From the NCBI GenBank assembly GCA_016711125.1, contig JADJTQ010000008.1, positions 1 to 64,000 of the forward strand: a stretch of DNA of 64,000 bases, read 5' to 3'. Positions 55,429-64,000 of this stretch are shown here, one piece after another (position 1 is the first letter of the stretch; each line of letters opens with the position of its first letter). The notes beneath the pieces are model-generated. The model worked only from the letters and a program-made list of their open reading frames with translations. It made no database searches and was not told the origin of the DNA. Source of the DNA: Saprospiraceae bacterium. Lineage in GTDB: Bacteria > Bacteroidota > Bacteroidia > Chitinophagales > Saprospiraceae. Made by a program: the position numbers and the translations under genes.

Positions 55429-56531
55429 AAATGATTTTCGGACTGCCCGGTGCTTGAAAGAGACATCCCCCAATATGATCTTCACTTGATCCGGTTACAT
55501 CACTAAATACATTCTCGAGGCCCTTGACAAAAAGGTAGGCCATCAAACCCATTAATGCCGCTTCCTTAAACTCGATCAGATCTCTGGAGGGCAAGTCAAT
55601 ATGGTGGTTGATCCGTTCCAGATATAGGTCGATCAGTCGCACTACAAATTCATTGTAGGCCCCCCCTCCCGTGATCACCACAGTGGTTGGGTGTTGGTGC
55701 AACTTATTATAATACAATATGACTGGGCAATTTGCCAGGCAATATGATGAGAAAAGGTCGCTAATTTATCGGCTATCGATCCTTCGGCATTCTCAATAAC
55801 TGGCCATACCTTGCCCATTACCCAATTATTATCAAGCGATTTAGGAGGACTTTGTTTGTAAAATTCGAAATCATTTAATTCAGTAAGTAAACTAGGTATA
55901 AGGCTACCGCTGGCAGCGACTTGACCTTCGGTATCATACTCCATATCGATCTGGTTTGCCAGCCGATTAAGAATCTGATTGCAAGGACAGACATCAAATG
56001 ACCGTAGACGGCCGTCACGATCAGTGAATGCAATATTACTGATCCCACCCAGATTTAGATAAAAAATCAGATTGTTCCAAAAGCAGCTTATCAGCCAAGG
56101 GAGCCAGTGGAGCCCCTTGACCTCCAAGTGACAAATCGATCTGACGAAATTGGGTAATGACCGGAAGCTTTGCAGCTGCAACGAATGCTCCTCCATGACC
56201 AATTTGGCAAGTGGATTGTTGATCCGGGTCATGAAAAACCGTGTGTCCATGCCATCCTGCCAATTCCGGTTTTAGACTATGTTTCTGACAAAAAGAGGAA
56301 GTTATGGTGCCCACAAAATAACCAAACCGATTGTCCAGGAGGTTTAATTGGTGGCCACTTAGTCCGGGAGCAGCTTTGAGCACTTGATACCAATCATCTG
56401 GGTATGGGATGGTCTCACACTGTATGAAGCGCCATCCTATGCCTAGCGGATTTTTTTTTAATCATGAAGTCGCATAGCGCAAGATCCAGTCCATCCAACG
56501 AACTTCCTGACATTAGACCAAGTACTTGCAT
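55421..56531 (-). CDS. anmK: Anhydro-N-acetylmuramic acid kinase, three frame breaks
   Basis: AnmK cleaves and phosphorylates 1,6-anhydro-MurNAc to MurNAc-6-phosphate during peptidoglycan recycling. Joining the frames gives about 369 residues, the usual family length. The start at 56531 reads MQVLGLMSGSSLDGLDLALC (the MSGxSxDG motif), followed by ETIPYPDDWYQVLK, GWHGHTVFHDP, IGHGGAFVAA, FLNLGGISNIA, DVCPCNQILNRLANQ and VVITGGGAYN. Breaks lie in a run of nine T at about 56452 (one extra base), near 56065 (one extra) and near 55720 (one lost). Since all family blocks are preserved, these look like consensus errors. It overlaps the cytochrome gene stop and the epimerase start. Confidence 0.85.
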
Positions 56532-56893
56532 TACTTCGCTATCATGCTCTCGGTATACTCAACGACTTGTTGGATCTGATCCGCATTTAAGATACCCTCG
56601 AAGGGCGTCATCAGACCTTTTCCCTTGGTCACCTGCAGAGTTCTCTCTTCTGTGGTGAGTATGGAGATCGAGAGGTCTTTGGCTCCGTTCAGTCCTAACT
56701 TGCCATCGATACCATGGCAGGTAATACAATAGGTTCTGAATATTTTTCTCCCGCGGCTACATTGTCTACGGGGAGGTGGTGCAACTTCTTTTGGGCTGGA
56801 TGCCTTATCCAAAGTAGTGTCACTTCCGCTGTTTCCACCACAACTGGCTATCAGGATCGATAGCAGCAATAAAAAGCTAAATCTCGTTTTCAT
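56531..56893 (-). CDS. Small c-type cytochrome lipoprotein
   Basis: From the ATG at 56893 the protein has 120 residues: a lipoprotein signal (lipobox LIASC, Cys18), a low-complexity linker, and one cytochrome c domain with CITCH at 56-60 and a candidate axial methionine at 95 (GLMTPFEG). It carries electrons in the periplasm. The region at 56742-56774 reads RRQCSRGRK, while another frame there gives VDNVAAGEK, the normal sequence before the first heme helix; a pair of compensating indels is likely. Its stop overlaps the anmK start (TAATG), so translation is coupled. Confidence 0.85.
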   Translation of the reverse strand: MKTRFSFLLLLSILIASCGGNSGSDTTLDKASSPKEVAPPPRRQCSRGRKIFRTYCITCHGIDGKLGLNGAKDLSISILTTEERTLQVTKGKGLMTPFEGILNADQIQQVVEYTESMIAK

Positions 56894-57012
56894 AAGTTTT
56901 ATACACATTGAGGCACGAAATATAACAAATGTTTTTTAACCCAATCCTTTACCTCATTCTGGACTGCAAACATTTATTTAGTGATTATTCTATATTTTCG
57001 CAGTCAAAAGAT

Positions 57013-57270
57013 ATGGAGTGGCAATGGTTAATTGATCCACTGGGTTGGCTTGGTTCGATCATACTGGTGAGTGCCTATCTTATGGTAAGTTATGACCGGC
57101 TCTCAGCTTCTTCCCTTTCGTATCAATGGATGAATTTGATAGGGAGTTTTTTGTTGCTTATAAATACGGCTTTTTATGGTGCCTTTCCTTCTAGTTTTGT
57201 CAACGTGGTCTGGGGGATCATTGCTATTGCAGCTCTCCATCGGATTTTAACGCGACCTACAAAATTGTAA
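57013..57270 (+). CDS. CBU_0592-type small membrane protein
   Basis: The 85-residue protein from the ATG at 57013 has three hydrophobic segments and matches the CBU_0592 family: WLGSIILVSAYLMVSYDRL, SYQWMNLIGSFLLLINTAFYGA and FVNVVWGIIAIAAL. The family function is unknown. An in-frame ATG at 56929 would add 28 residues and is less typical. The cyclase-family gene starts 3 bases after its stop. Confidence 0.8.
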   Translation: MEWQWLIDPLGWLGSIILVSAYLMVSYDRLSASSLSYQWMNLIGSFLLLINTAFYGAFPSSFVNVVWGIIAIAALHRILTRPTKL

Positions 57271-57273
57271 GCA

Positions 57274-57927
57274 ATGCGTTTTGTCGACCTGAGTCATGAA
57301 ATTCACCATGAAATGATCACTTACAAAGGATTGCCAGCACCTTTGATCTGTCACTACCTCACCAGAGAAGATTCTCGTCAACATTATGATGGAGAAACCA
57401 CCTTTCAAATAGCTCAGGTAGAAATGGTTGGAAACACGGGCACTTATATCGACTGTCCTGCGCATCGCTATCAAGCCGGTAAGGACTTCTGCGAATACTT
57501 TATTTCGGATCTCGCTGATCTTCCAGCCCTAAAAATTACGCAACCATTTGACCGCCAACTATCGGTTGATGTCAATCTGTTTCAAGACCTGGATGTGAGC
57601 GGTAAGGCCATTTTGATCCATACAGGTTGGTCTAGATTCTGGAGGGCAGAGCAATATTTTGAAAATCACCCATACCTCACAGCCGCAGCTGCAACATATC
57701 TTAAAGAAAATCGGGTAAAAATGGTAGGTATCGATTCGTACAATATAGACGATACACGGTCTAACTCAAGGCCGGTACATTCCATATTATTGGGTGCAGA
57801 TATTCCCATTGTTGAACACATGTGTCAGTTACACCTTATACCTGAACAGAATTTTTTCTTCAGCGCTGTACCACCGAAGATCAGTGGTATGGGCAGTTTT
57901 CCTGTAAGAGCCTTTGCTAAATTTTAA
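57274..57927 (+). CDS. Cyclase family protein (kynurenine formamidase-like)
   Basis: This 217-residue enzyme belongs to the metal-dependent cyclase/kynurenine formamidase superfamily. The N-terminus MRFVDLSHEIHHEMITYKG is typical, and the metal-binding block reads GNTGTYIDCPAHRY, where the usual first histidine of HxGTHxDxPxH is replaced (NTGTYID), so the metal site may differ. Later blocks are ILIHTGWSRFW and VGIDSYNIDD. It sits 3 bases after the CBU_0592 gene and overlaps the YheT-like gene by 14 bases. The substrate is unknown. Confidence 0.85.
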   Translation: MRFVDLSHEIHHEMITYKGLPAPLICHYLTREDSRQHYDGETTFQIAQVEMVGNTGTYIDCPAHRYQAGKDFCEYFISDLADLPALKITQPFDRQLSVDVNLFQDLDVSGKAILIHTGWSRFWRAEQYFENHPYLTAAAATYLKENRVKMVGIDSYNIDDTRSNSRPVHSILLGADIPIVEHMCQLHLIPEQNFFFSAVPPKISGMGSFPVRAFAKF

Positions 57928-58899
57928 TCCCAGTTATGCTGATCCAAAAGGCCCACTTTACAAACCTTCCTTAAGATTTCTAGGATCTCATGTTGAAACA
58001 ATGGTTCCCTACCTTTTCAGGCAGATCGAAGACCTTTCATTTGAAAGACAACGGGTCGTTCTGCCAGATGGAGATTTCCTGGATCTGGACTGGTATAAAT
58101 CTAATCAGCGCCGTCTTTTGGTTTTATGTCACGGTCTCGAGGGTAGTAGTCAAAGCCAATATATGAAAGGCATGACCCTAGCTGCAAGCAAGCGCGGTAT
58201 CGATGTGGTGGCGATCAATTTCAGATCATGCAGTGGAGAGATGAATCGCAGACTACGGCTCTATCACCATGGAGAAATTGAAGATTTGACGTTTTTACTA
58301 CAGACAGTACTTCAGGATTATGACTATCAAAGCATTTCACTTTGTGGATTTAGCTGGGTGGTAACGTCATATTGAAATATCTCGGTACGGCATTTGATCA
58401 GATTCCTCCCAATGTTCGATCGGCAACTGTCGTGTCAGTACCCACTGACCTGGCTTCATCATCTGAGGCCCTTGATCAATGGTACAACCAACTTTATACC
58501 AGGAGGTTTATGAAATCACTCAAACACAAATTCATTTACAAAAGTCAACAGTTTCCTGGTAAAATCGAAATGTCACAATTTGACAGGATCAAGACCTGGC
58601 GTGAATTTGATAATACATTTACAGTCCAGGTCACCGGATTTGCCAGTGCTGATGAGTATTATCAGCAAGGATCAGCCAAGTATTTTATCGATGGCATTCG
58701 AATAAATACATTAATCATCAATGCGATCAATGATCCATTTTTACAACAAGCAAGTTATCCCGTTATTAACTGCGAAAAACACCACTATGTCTACTTGGAA
58801 ATGCCCCGGTATGGAGGCCATGTCGGGTTTTGGTTTCCGTCATATCAGGAGTCTTATGCAGAAAGTCGCGTTATGCAGTTTATTAAACAGTTTGACTGA
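57914..58899 (+). CDS. YheT-like alpha/beta hydrolase, one frameshift
   Basis: Repairing one lost base gives 328 residues. The N-terminal part carries SLRFLGSHVETMVPYLFR (the usual HxQT region), LPDGDFLDLDW and LVLCHGLEGSSQSQYMKG (oxyanion region). The nucleophile elbow is broken at about 58361: the sequence reads GFSWVVTSY and stops, but with one more G in the GGG run it is GFSWGGNVILKYLG. The second part carries the acid residue in NAINDPFL and the histidine in GGHVGF. Members hydrolyse esters; the natural substrate is unknown. The start is a TTG overlapping the cyclase gene, so translational coupling is likely. Confidence 0.85.
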
Positions 58900-59020
58900 T
58901 CCATAATTAAGTGAGATTAGATCGGCATTGGAAAACCTAAGTCTTGATACCTGCTGATCTTGGTCACTCATTTTTTAGGATTTCTTTGCTTATTTTTAGA
59001 TTTCATCAAATACTTTTATC

Positions 59021-59230
59021 ATGCAAGAAGGATGGATTTTGGTCTACCAGGCTGACGAAGAATACAAAGCTGAAATCATCAAACAGTTGCTCGAAAGCAG
59101 TGAATTACATCCAGTTGTCATGGATCGGAAAGACGATGAATTCAGAATAGGAAACGTCGAAGTATATGTATCTCCTTTGGAGGCAGATGCGGCCATCCAG
59201 CTAATCCGGGCAAATAGTGAGCCCAGTTAG
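59021..59230 (+). CDS. DUF2007 domain protein
   Basis: This 69-residue protein has the DUF2007 pattern: an opening beta-strand WILVYQADEEYKAEIIKQLL, a central turn with VVMDRKDDEF, and the strand VEVYVSPLEADAAIQLI. The family is thought to be a small ligand- or signal-binding fold, but its function is not established. It stands alone. Confidence 0.8.
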   Translation: MQEGWILVYQADEEYKAEIIKQLLESSELHPVVMDRKDDEFRIGNVEVYVSPLEADAAIQLIRANSEPS

Positions 59231-59445
59231 TTAAGCCACTTGCAAGAAATTTCAGACCCGATATTGAAGTGGCTTTGATTTGAAGACTTATCAAGTTCGA
59301 CAAAATACATTACGGTGCAGTTGTTAGCGGAATCAAGATTCAGACGGTTATTGACTGGCTCGGAGTCTCATGGCGATAAAAATTTGATTCGTTTCAAATT
59401 AATAACTATTTTACTAATGATTTTATCTACTACTCGTAAAGATTG

Positions 59446-60045
59446 ATGTATTCTACTGTTGAAAGGGACAAACAGGCCTGGACTAGTCTGCTGGCTGGGC
59501 ACCAAAAGGCATTGTCAGACCTTTTTCTTGCCTATGCCGAATCCTTATTCAATTTTGGATTTGTACTCTGTCGTGACAAAGAAAAAGTGGAAGATTGCCT
59601 GCAGGACCTATTCTATGAATTGTGGCAAAATCACCATAAGTTACCAGTAGTTTCCAGTGGCAAAATGTACCTCATGATGGCTATCAGGAACAAGATTAAA
59701 GGCACATTCAGGGGTCCTGTTACGGCCAATATGACTGAGGCAGATGATTTGGGGATGCCTGTTGAGATGAACATCGAAGACTATTTGATCGATCAGGAGA
59801 TTGATCGTGGTAAACAAGCAATGCTTAATCAGGCTATTCAAAACTTACCAATTCGCATGAAAGAGGTTATCTACCTTAGATATTTTGAGAACTTGGACTA
59901 CACCGACATCTCTAGATTGATGAACATCCAAAAACAGGTGGCGATCAATATGGTATATCGTGCTATAGCTCATCTACGAAATTACTCCAAACCTTATATG
60001 GAGACGCTTTCCGCTTCCATACTTATGCAGCTTGCCCTCTTTTGA
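59446..60045 (+). CDS. ECF-type RNA polymerase sigma factor
   Basis: The protein (199 residues from the ATG at 59446) shows sigma region 2 (NFGFVLCRDKEKVEDCLQD, then LFYELWQN) and region 4 (LPIRMKEVIYLRYFENLDYT and ISRLMNIQKQVAINMVYRAI). It belongs with the FecI-like ECF factors that pair with a FecR anti-sigma factor and a TonB-dependent receptor in Bacteroidota. The FecR gene starts 158 bases downstream, followed by a SusC-like receptor, so it probably switches on this outer-membrane uptake system. Confidence 0.9.
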   Translation: MYSTVERDKQAWTSLLAGHQKALSDLFLAYAESLFNFGFVLCRDKEKVEDCLQDLFYELWQNHHKLPVVSSGKMYLMMAIRNKIKGTFRGPVTANMTEADDLGMPVEMNIEDYLIDQEIDRGKQAMLNQAIQNLPIRMKEVIYLRYFENLDYTDISRLMNIQKQVAINMVYRAIAHLRNYSKPYMETLSASILMQLALF

Positions 60046-60203
60046 TTCAAGGCCCCCGATATGCTGATATCTTAGGTTTTGGTTTCGTGCTTTCTGACCC
60101 CAAGAAAATAAAAATCAATTTCAAAGGTTATGGACCCTACGATTCTGAGACTTACAGGAAGATTTGTGTGGATACATGCTGAGTCAAACTACCTTTTTAC
60201 CAA

Positions 60204-61241
60204 ATGGAAATTGATTATGTGAAACTTACTGCAGATGAGATAGCAAGAGATCCTCTATTTAAAAAATGGATCTTGCAACCATCACCCGGTGTTAACCACT
60301 TTTGGCAGAGTTTTCTCCAGCTTCATCCTACCCAAAAGCAAAAGGTGCAACAGGCCCGTGAGTTACTAATGTTAGTCTATGGATTTTCTTCTACTCAACT
60401 CGATCCACTCCGCAAAGAAGCAATACACCGTCAATTGATCGCTCGTATTGATCAAAGCAGAAAACGTAAAATTAGGACTAAGATCCTCTTTTCGATATTG
60501 GCAGTTTCTTGATGCTTGTGATTACTATATTAGCTTCAAGCATGATCGGTGATCACCATTCTGATAATGAGTCGATTTATACAGCTGGATTTGGTGAAAG
60601 ACAGAAAATAGTGCTGCCTGACGGATCGGCCGTTGATCTCAATGCCAATTCATCACTTAGGCTTGGCAGTCAATGGGTCGAGGGTATTCAGGAGGTATGG
60701 CTGGAAGGCGAAGCATATTTTGAAGTCGAAAAGAATTTGTCTAAGGGTGTCAAATTTACGGTACACACTAATGGGCCGGATGTTGAAGTCGTAGGCACTC
60801 ATTTTAATGTTGATTCCAGAAAAGAAGAAACCAGGATCTATTTAGAGGAGGGAAAAGTATGTCTTATCTTGAAGAGTCACCCACATTAAAAAGAAGTCTT
60901 TCTCGATCCGGGAGAGCTAGCATATTTCACAAAGAGTGACTACTATATATCTAAGCAAAATTTAAGACAAGCTAGAGTCACTAGTATCATGGAAGACGGG
61001 TTATTTAGTGTATGATAATACCAGTCTTTCAGAAGTGATTGAAGATATAACGTTCACCTACGGCAAGGGGGTCAAAGTGGTTGATGAAGATTTGTTATCT
61101 CGTAAAATTAGCGGTGCAATTCCCACAAATAATCTTGACGAATTTATAAAGGTTGCTGAATTGTTATTTGGCGTACATGCTGAAGTTGAAGAATCTCAGA
61201 TCTTTTTAAAAACAACTAATCGAAATTATGTAGACAGATGA
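60204..61241 (+). CDS. FecR family anti-sigma factor, at least three frame breaks
   Basis: Joined over three frames this is a FecR/PupR-like membrane-spanning anti-sigma factor: a cytoplasmic N-terminus (to about 60500), a transmembrane stretch (LMLVITILASSMIG) that spans the first break at about 60506, the periplasmic FecR domain (YTAGFGERQKIVLPDGSAVD, VWLEGEAYFEVEK, VEVVGTHFNV), and the C-terminal DUF4974-type domain (LSEVIEDITF and KISGAIPTNNLDEFI). Further breaks are at about 60880, where KEVFLDPGELAYF continues in another frame, and at about 60999. It should control the adjacent sigma factor and receive its signal from the TonB-dependent receptor that follows. The breaks may be consensus errors. 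Confidence 0.8.
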
Positions 61242-61304
61242 AACCTACTTAGATAATTTGACCTATTCAATGTTTTTTTTATTCATTTTTTAAAAGGGAA
61301 GCAT

Positions 61305-64000
61305 ATGATATTTCAATCGAGAATCCTAAAATGTATTATTTGTTTGGTCTGGTCATTGTTTGGAATGGCCGAGATTGGAGCTCAGGAATTAGCTCTTTTA
61401 GAGGAAAATAACCGGGTTGACCGGTCATCCGGATCATTCAATAATTACTACTTGGAAGACGCACTGAATTACTTAAGTATTCAGCATAACGTCTTTTTTA
61501 CCTACGATGTCTCAGTCGTAAAAGATGTTAAAATTCAGAGTTTTCCTGGGCGTAAAGGAGCCCTGGAAAGAGATTTGCAAAGGTTACTAAATGATACGGG
61601 CTTAATATTCCAGAAAATTAGTGCACGCAATTATGTTATTCTGGATGATCGACCGGAATTGAAGAAATTGAAGCCAATTTAAATTCAAAATCAAAAGGTG
61701 TTGCACCGCTTGAGTCGAGGTCTTTCCAATCTACTCTTAGGAAGAATGAAATTATTCATTCCATAAAGATGGATAAAGTGGTCAGGGGTAAGGTAACCGA
61801 CTCAAAGGATGGCCAGCCACTGACAGGAGCGAACGTTGTGGTGAAAAATACTTCTTTGGGCACAATCACTGACCTGGATGGCACCTTTGAGTTTTCCGTG
61901 CCAGACAATGCCTCGACTTTGGTTATCTCCTATACCGGCTACGCAACTCAGGAAATTTCTATTATTAATCAGGCGGTAATCAATGTGGCTCTGGTTTCTG
62001 AAATCGAGCAATTAGGGAGAGGTTGTGATTACGGCTCTTGGTATCCAAAAAGATGCCAAGAAATTGGGGTATGCCACAACTACTGTTACTTCTGACGAAA
62101 TCAATGTGAATCGTACTTCTAATTTTATGAACACGCTGCAAGGTAAAATTGCCGGCGTAAATATTTCTTCATTAGGTACCGGTCCTGGAGGTACATCGAA
62201 GGTACGGATCCGTGGTCAATCTTCCATATCCGGCCAAAACAATCCTTTGATCGTAGTAAACGGTATACCAATCGATAACACCAATTTCGGTACCAATCCT
62301 GGCAATAATGGTGCGGATGGATCTTTGGGCGCAACTCAGGGAGGAGTTACTTCAGATGGTGGTGACGGATTGCAAAGTATCAATCCTGACGATATTGAAA
62401 GTATGACCGTCTTAAAGGGTGCGGCTGCGGCTGCGCTTTATGGCTCAAGAGCTAAGGATGGTGTAATCATGATCAAGACCAAGACCAAAGGTACATCAAA
62501 AGGAATCGGGGTTACTTATAATATGAATTACACAAATGATACTCCCCTTGACTTCTCAGATTATCAATATGAATATGGACAAGGTGAAAATGGGGTCAGA
62601 CCCACATCACCCAACCCCACTTCAGGCCAATGGTCTTTTGGTGAAAAATTTCAACCTGGTATGACTCAGGTGTTATTTGATAACGTCACCGTACCGTATG
62701 TGCCACAAAGAGATTTTGTGAAAAAGTTTTTCCGAAATGGCCAAAATTTTAGTAATTCTTTATCACTTTCCTCCGGAGGTGAAAAAGGTGGATTTAATCT
62801 TTCCATGTCAAATCTTAAGAGCCTTGGTATTACCCCCAATAACGAGTTTGTTCGCAAAACCGTCAATCTTGGATTTAGCTATCAGCTTTCGCCAAAATTA
62901 AGTTTTGAGGGAAATGCCAATTATTCAAATGAAAAGAATACAAATCCGCCTAACGTAGCGCAACAGGACAATACCATACCAGTCGCACTATATAATATGG
63001 CTAATTCGATGCCTCTGGATCTGCTAGAGCAAAAGAAATTTGATGCCGACGGCAACGAGTTTGTTTATTCCCGCTTTAGAAACCGTACCAATCCTTATTG
63101 GACGCTTTCCGAGCAGTTTAACAACATTGTCCGGGACCGGATTTTCGGCAACATTTCTATTAAATACGATTTGTTTCCCTGGTTATATATCCAGGGTAGA
63201 GTAGGGCAGGACTACTGGTCAAGAAGTCAGGAATTTAATGGACAGCCAACCGGAAAGGCTTCACTCGGACCAGCTCCGGCAGGTTTTGTAAATGGTACTT
63301 ATACGCAGGAAGCACTCAGATTCAGAGAGACCAATATGGATATTTTGGTTGCCGCAACCAAAGAGTTTGGGAATTTTGGAATTGACCTTACCGCAGGAGG
63401 CAATCAGATGTACCGGCGTTTTGATAGAAATACAGTCAATGTCAATGACTTTGTTGTCCGTGACCTTTACACGGTACAAAATGCCCGGGTAAAAGATCCC
63501 AGCTACGGATTGTCCGAAAGAGCGGTCAATTCGGTTTATGGTTCGGCCGAATTCTCATTTATGCGTCGTTTATACCTGAATGGAACGGTACGCAATGATT
63601 GGTTTTCTACCTTGTCGCCAGAGAATCGTAGTGTACTCTATCCTTCGGTGTCAGTAAGTTATGTCTTTTCCGAGTCTTTTCCAATCTTCCAAGCTGGCTG
63701 ACTTTTGGCAAACTTCGGGTGGCCTATGCTGAAGTGGGTAGCGACACCGACGTATCACCTTATTCGGATGTATTATTTTATGGCATCAACGCCAATCTCT
63801 TTGCCAATCCTTCTGGGGCATTGCAGCCAGTGGGTGGCTCAAGCGGCAGTCAGCTGCCCAACCCCACTCTTAAACCAATGCGTACTTCTGAGACCGAAAT
63901 TGGTTTGGATTTGCGCATGTTTAATAACCGGGTTCGTCTGGATTTGGCAGTATATAATAAGATCACCCAGGATCAGATTGTTTCCGCCACTATTTCTGAC
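61305..64000 (+). CDS. SusC/RagA-type TonB-dependent outer membrane receptor, partial, frame breaks
   Basis: The start of a large outer-membrane channel that runs off the right edge. It begins with a signal peptide (ending IGAQ), then an STN domain (YLEDALNYLSIQHNVFFTYD) that signals to the FecR protein. After a break at about 61665 come the carboxypeptidase-regulatory-like domain (GKVTDSKDGQPLTGANVVVK) and, after a break at about 62015, the TonB plug with VRIRGQSSISGQNNPLIVVN and MTVLKGAAAAALYGSRAKDG, the SusC signature. The barrel follows (to 63701 in this frame). A fourth frame resumes at about 63690 (LTFGKLRVAYAEVGSDTDVS). With the STN domain, sigma factor and FecR it forms a trans-envelope signalling and uptake unit; the ligand is unknown. 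Confidence 0.88.

Noticed and set aside
1..64000. Insertion sequences, integrases or phage genes
   Set aside because: No transposase, integrase or phage structural motif was found in any frame; the duplications present look like local tandem events.

Overview
The window reads as a chromosomal segment of a Bacteroidota bacterium, most likely from the Saprospiraceae or a close relative. The evidence is two very large secreted proteins built from DUF11, SdrD_B, PKD-like and RCC1-like modules with type IX secretion (T9SS) C-terminal sorting domains, an ECF sigma / FecR / SusC cassette, a DUF6702-yidD pair, and several TAnnTTTG promoter boxes typical of the phylum. This assignment is inferred from gene content, not from a marker-gene tree.

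Layout. 1-3.7 kb: two tandem minus-strand paralogues of a secreted repeat protein; the left one runs off the window and is frameshifted. 3.8-4.6 kb: a subclass B1 metallo-beta-lactamase lipoprotein. 5.1-6.0 kb: a broken FISUMP-type lipid- or surface-associated protein gene with an internal duplication. 6.5-9.9 kb: a dicarboxylate/amino-acid symporter, a methyltransferase, a DUF1304 membrane protein and an unknown small protein. 9.9-11.1 kb: a gene-poor stretch with decayed coding remnants. 11.1-15.6 kb: housekeeping genes (galE, cysQ, yidD, DUF6702, ahcY).

16.1-47.7 kb, half of the window, holds two giant surface-protein genes in the same orientation (about 5,585 and 4,694 residues once single-base gaps are repaired). 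Their N-terminal halves are unrelated: DUF11 plus seven SdrD_B modules in the first; an RCC1-like head, eight near-identical 109-residue repeats and eight 142-residue DUF11-type repeats in the second. Both end in the same roughly 1,600-residue module containing a dockerin-like segment, a cohesin-like beta-sandwich and a T9SS sorting domain. This pair is the most distinctive content of the window and is probably an adhesin or extracellular-matrix system.

48.3-58.9 kb: a glycosyltransferase, an OmpA-domain protein and a serine hydrolase, then a minus-strand group (a frameshifted secreted protein, a decayed EF-G-like GTPase, and an overlapping cytochrome c / anmK / epimerase operon), and a plus-strand set (CBU_0592-type membrane protein, cyclase-family hydrolase, YheT-like hydrolase, DUF2007). 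59.4-64 kb: ECF sigma factor, FecR-type anti-sigma factor and a SusC-type TonB-dependent receptor that leaves the window at its right end.

Many genes, especially after 51 kb and inside repeats, carry single-base frame breaks, often in homopolymers and sometimes as compensating pairs. Many of these look like consensus errors. The EF-G gene (missing a segment of about 50 residues) and the FISUMP gene (internal duplication) look more like true decay or misassembly.
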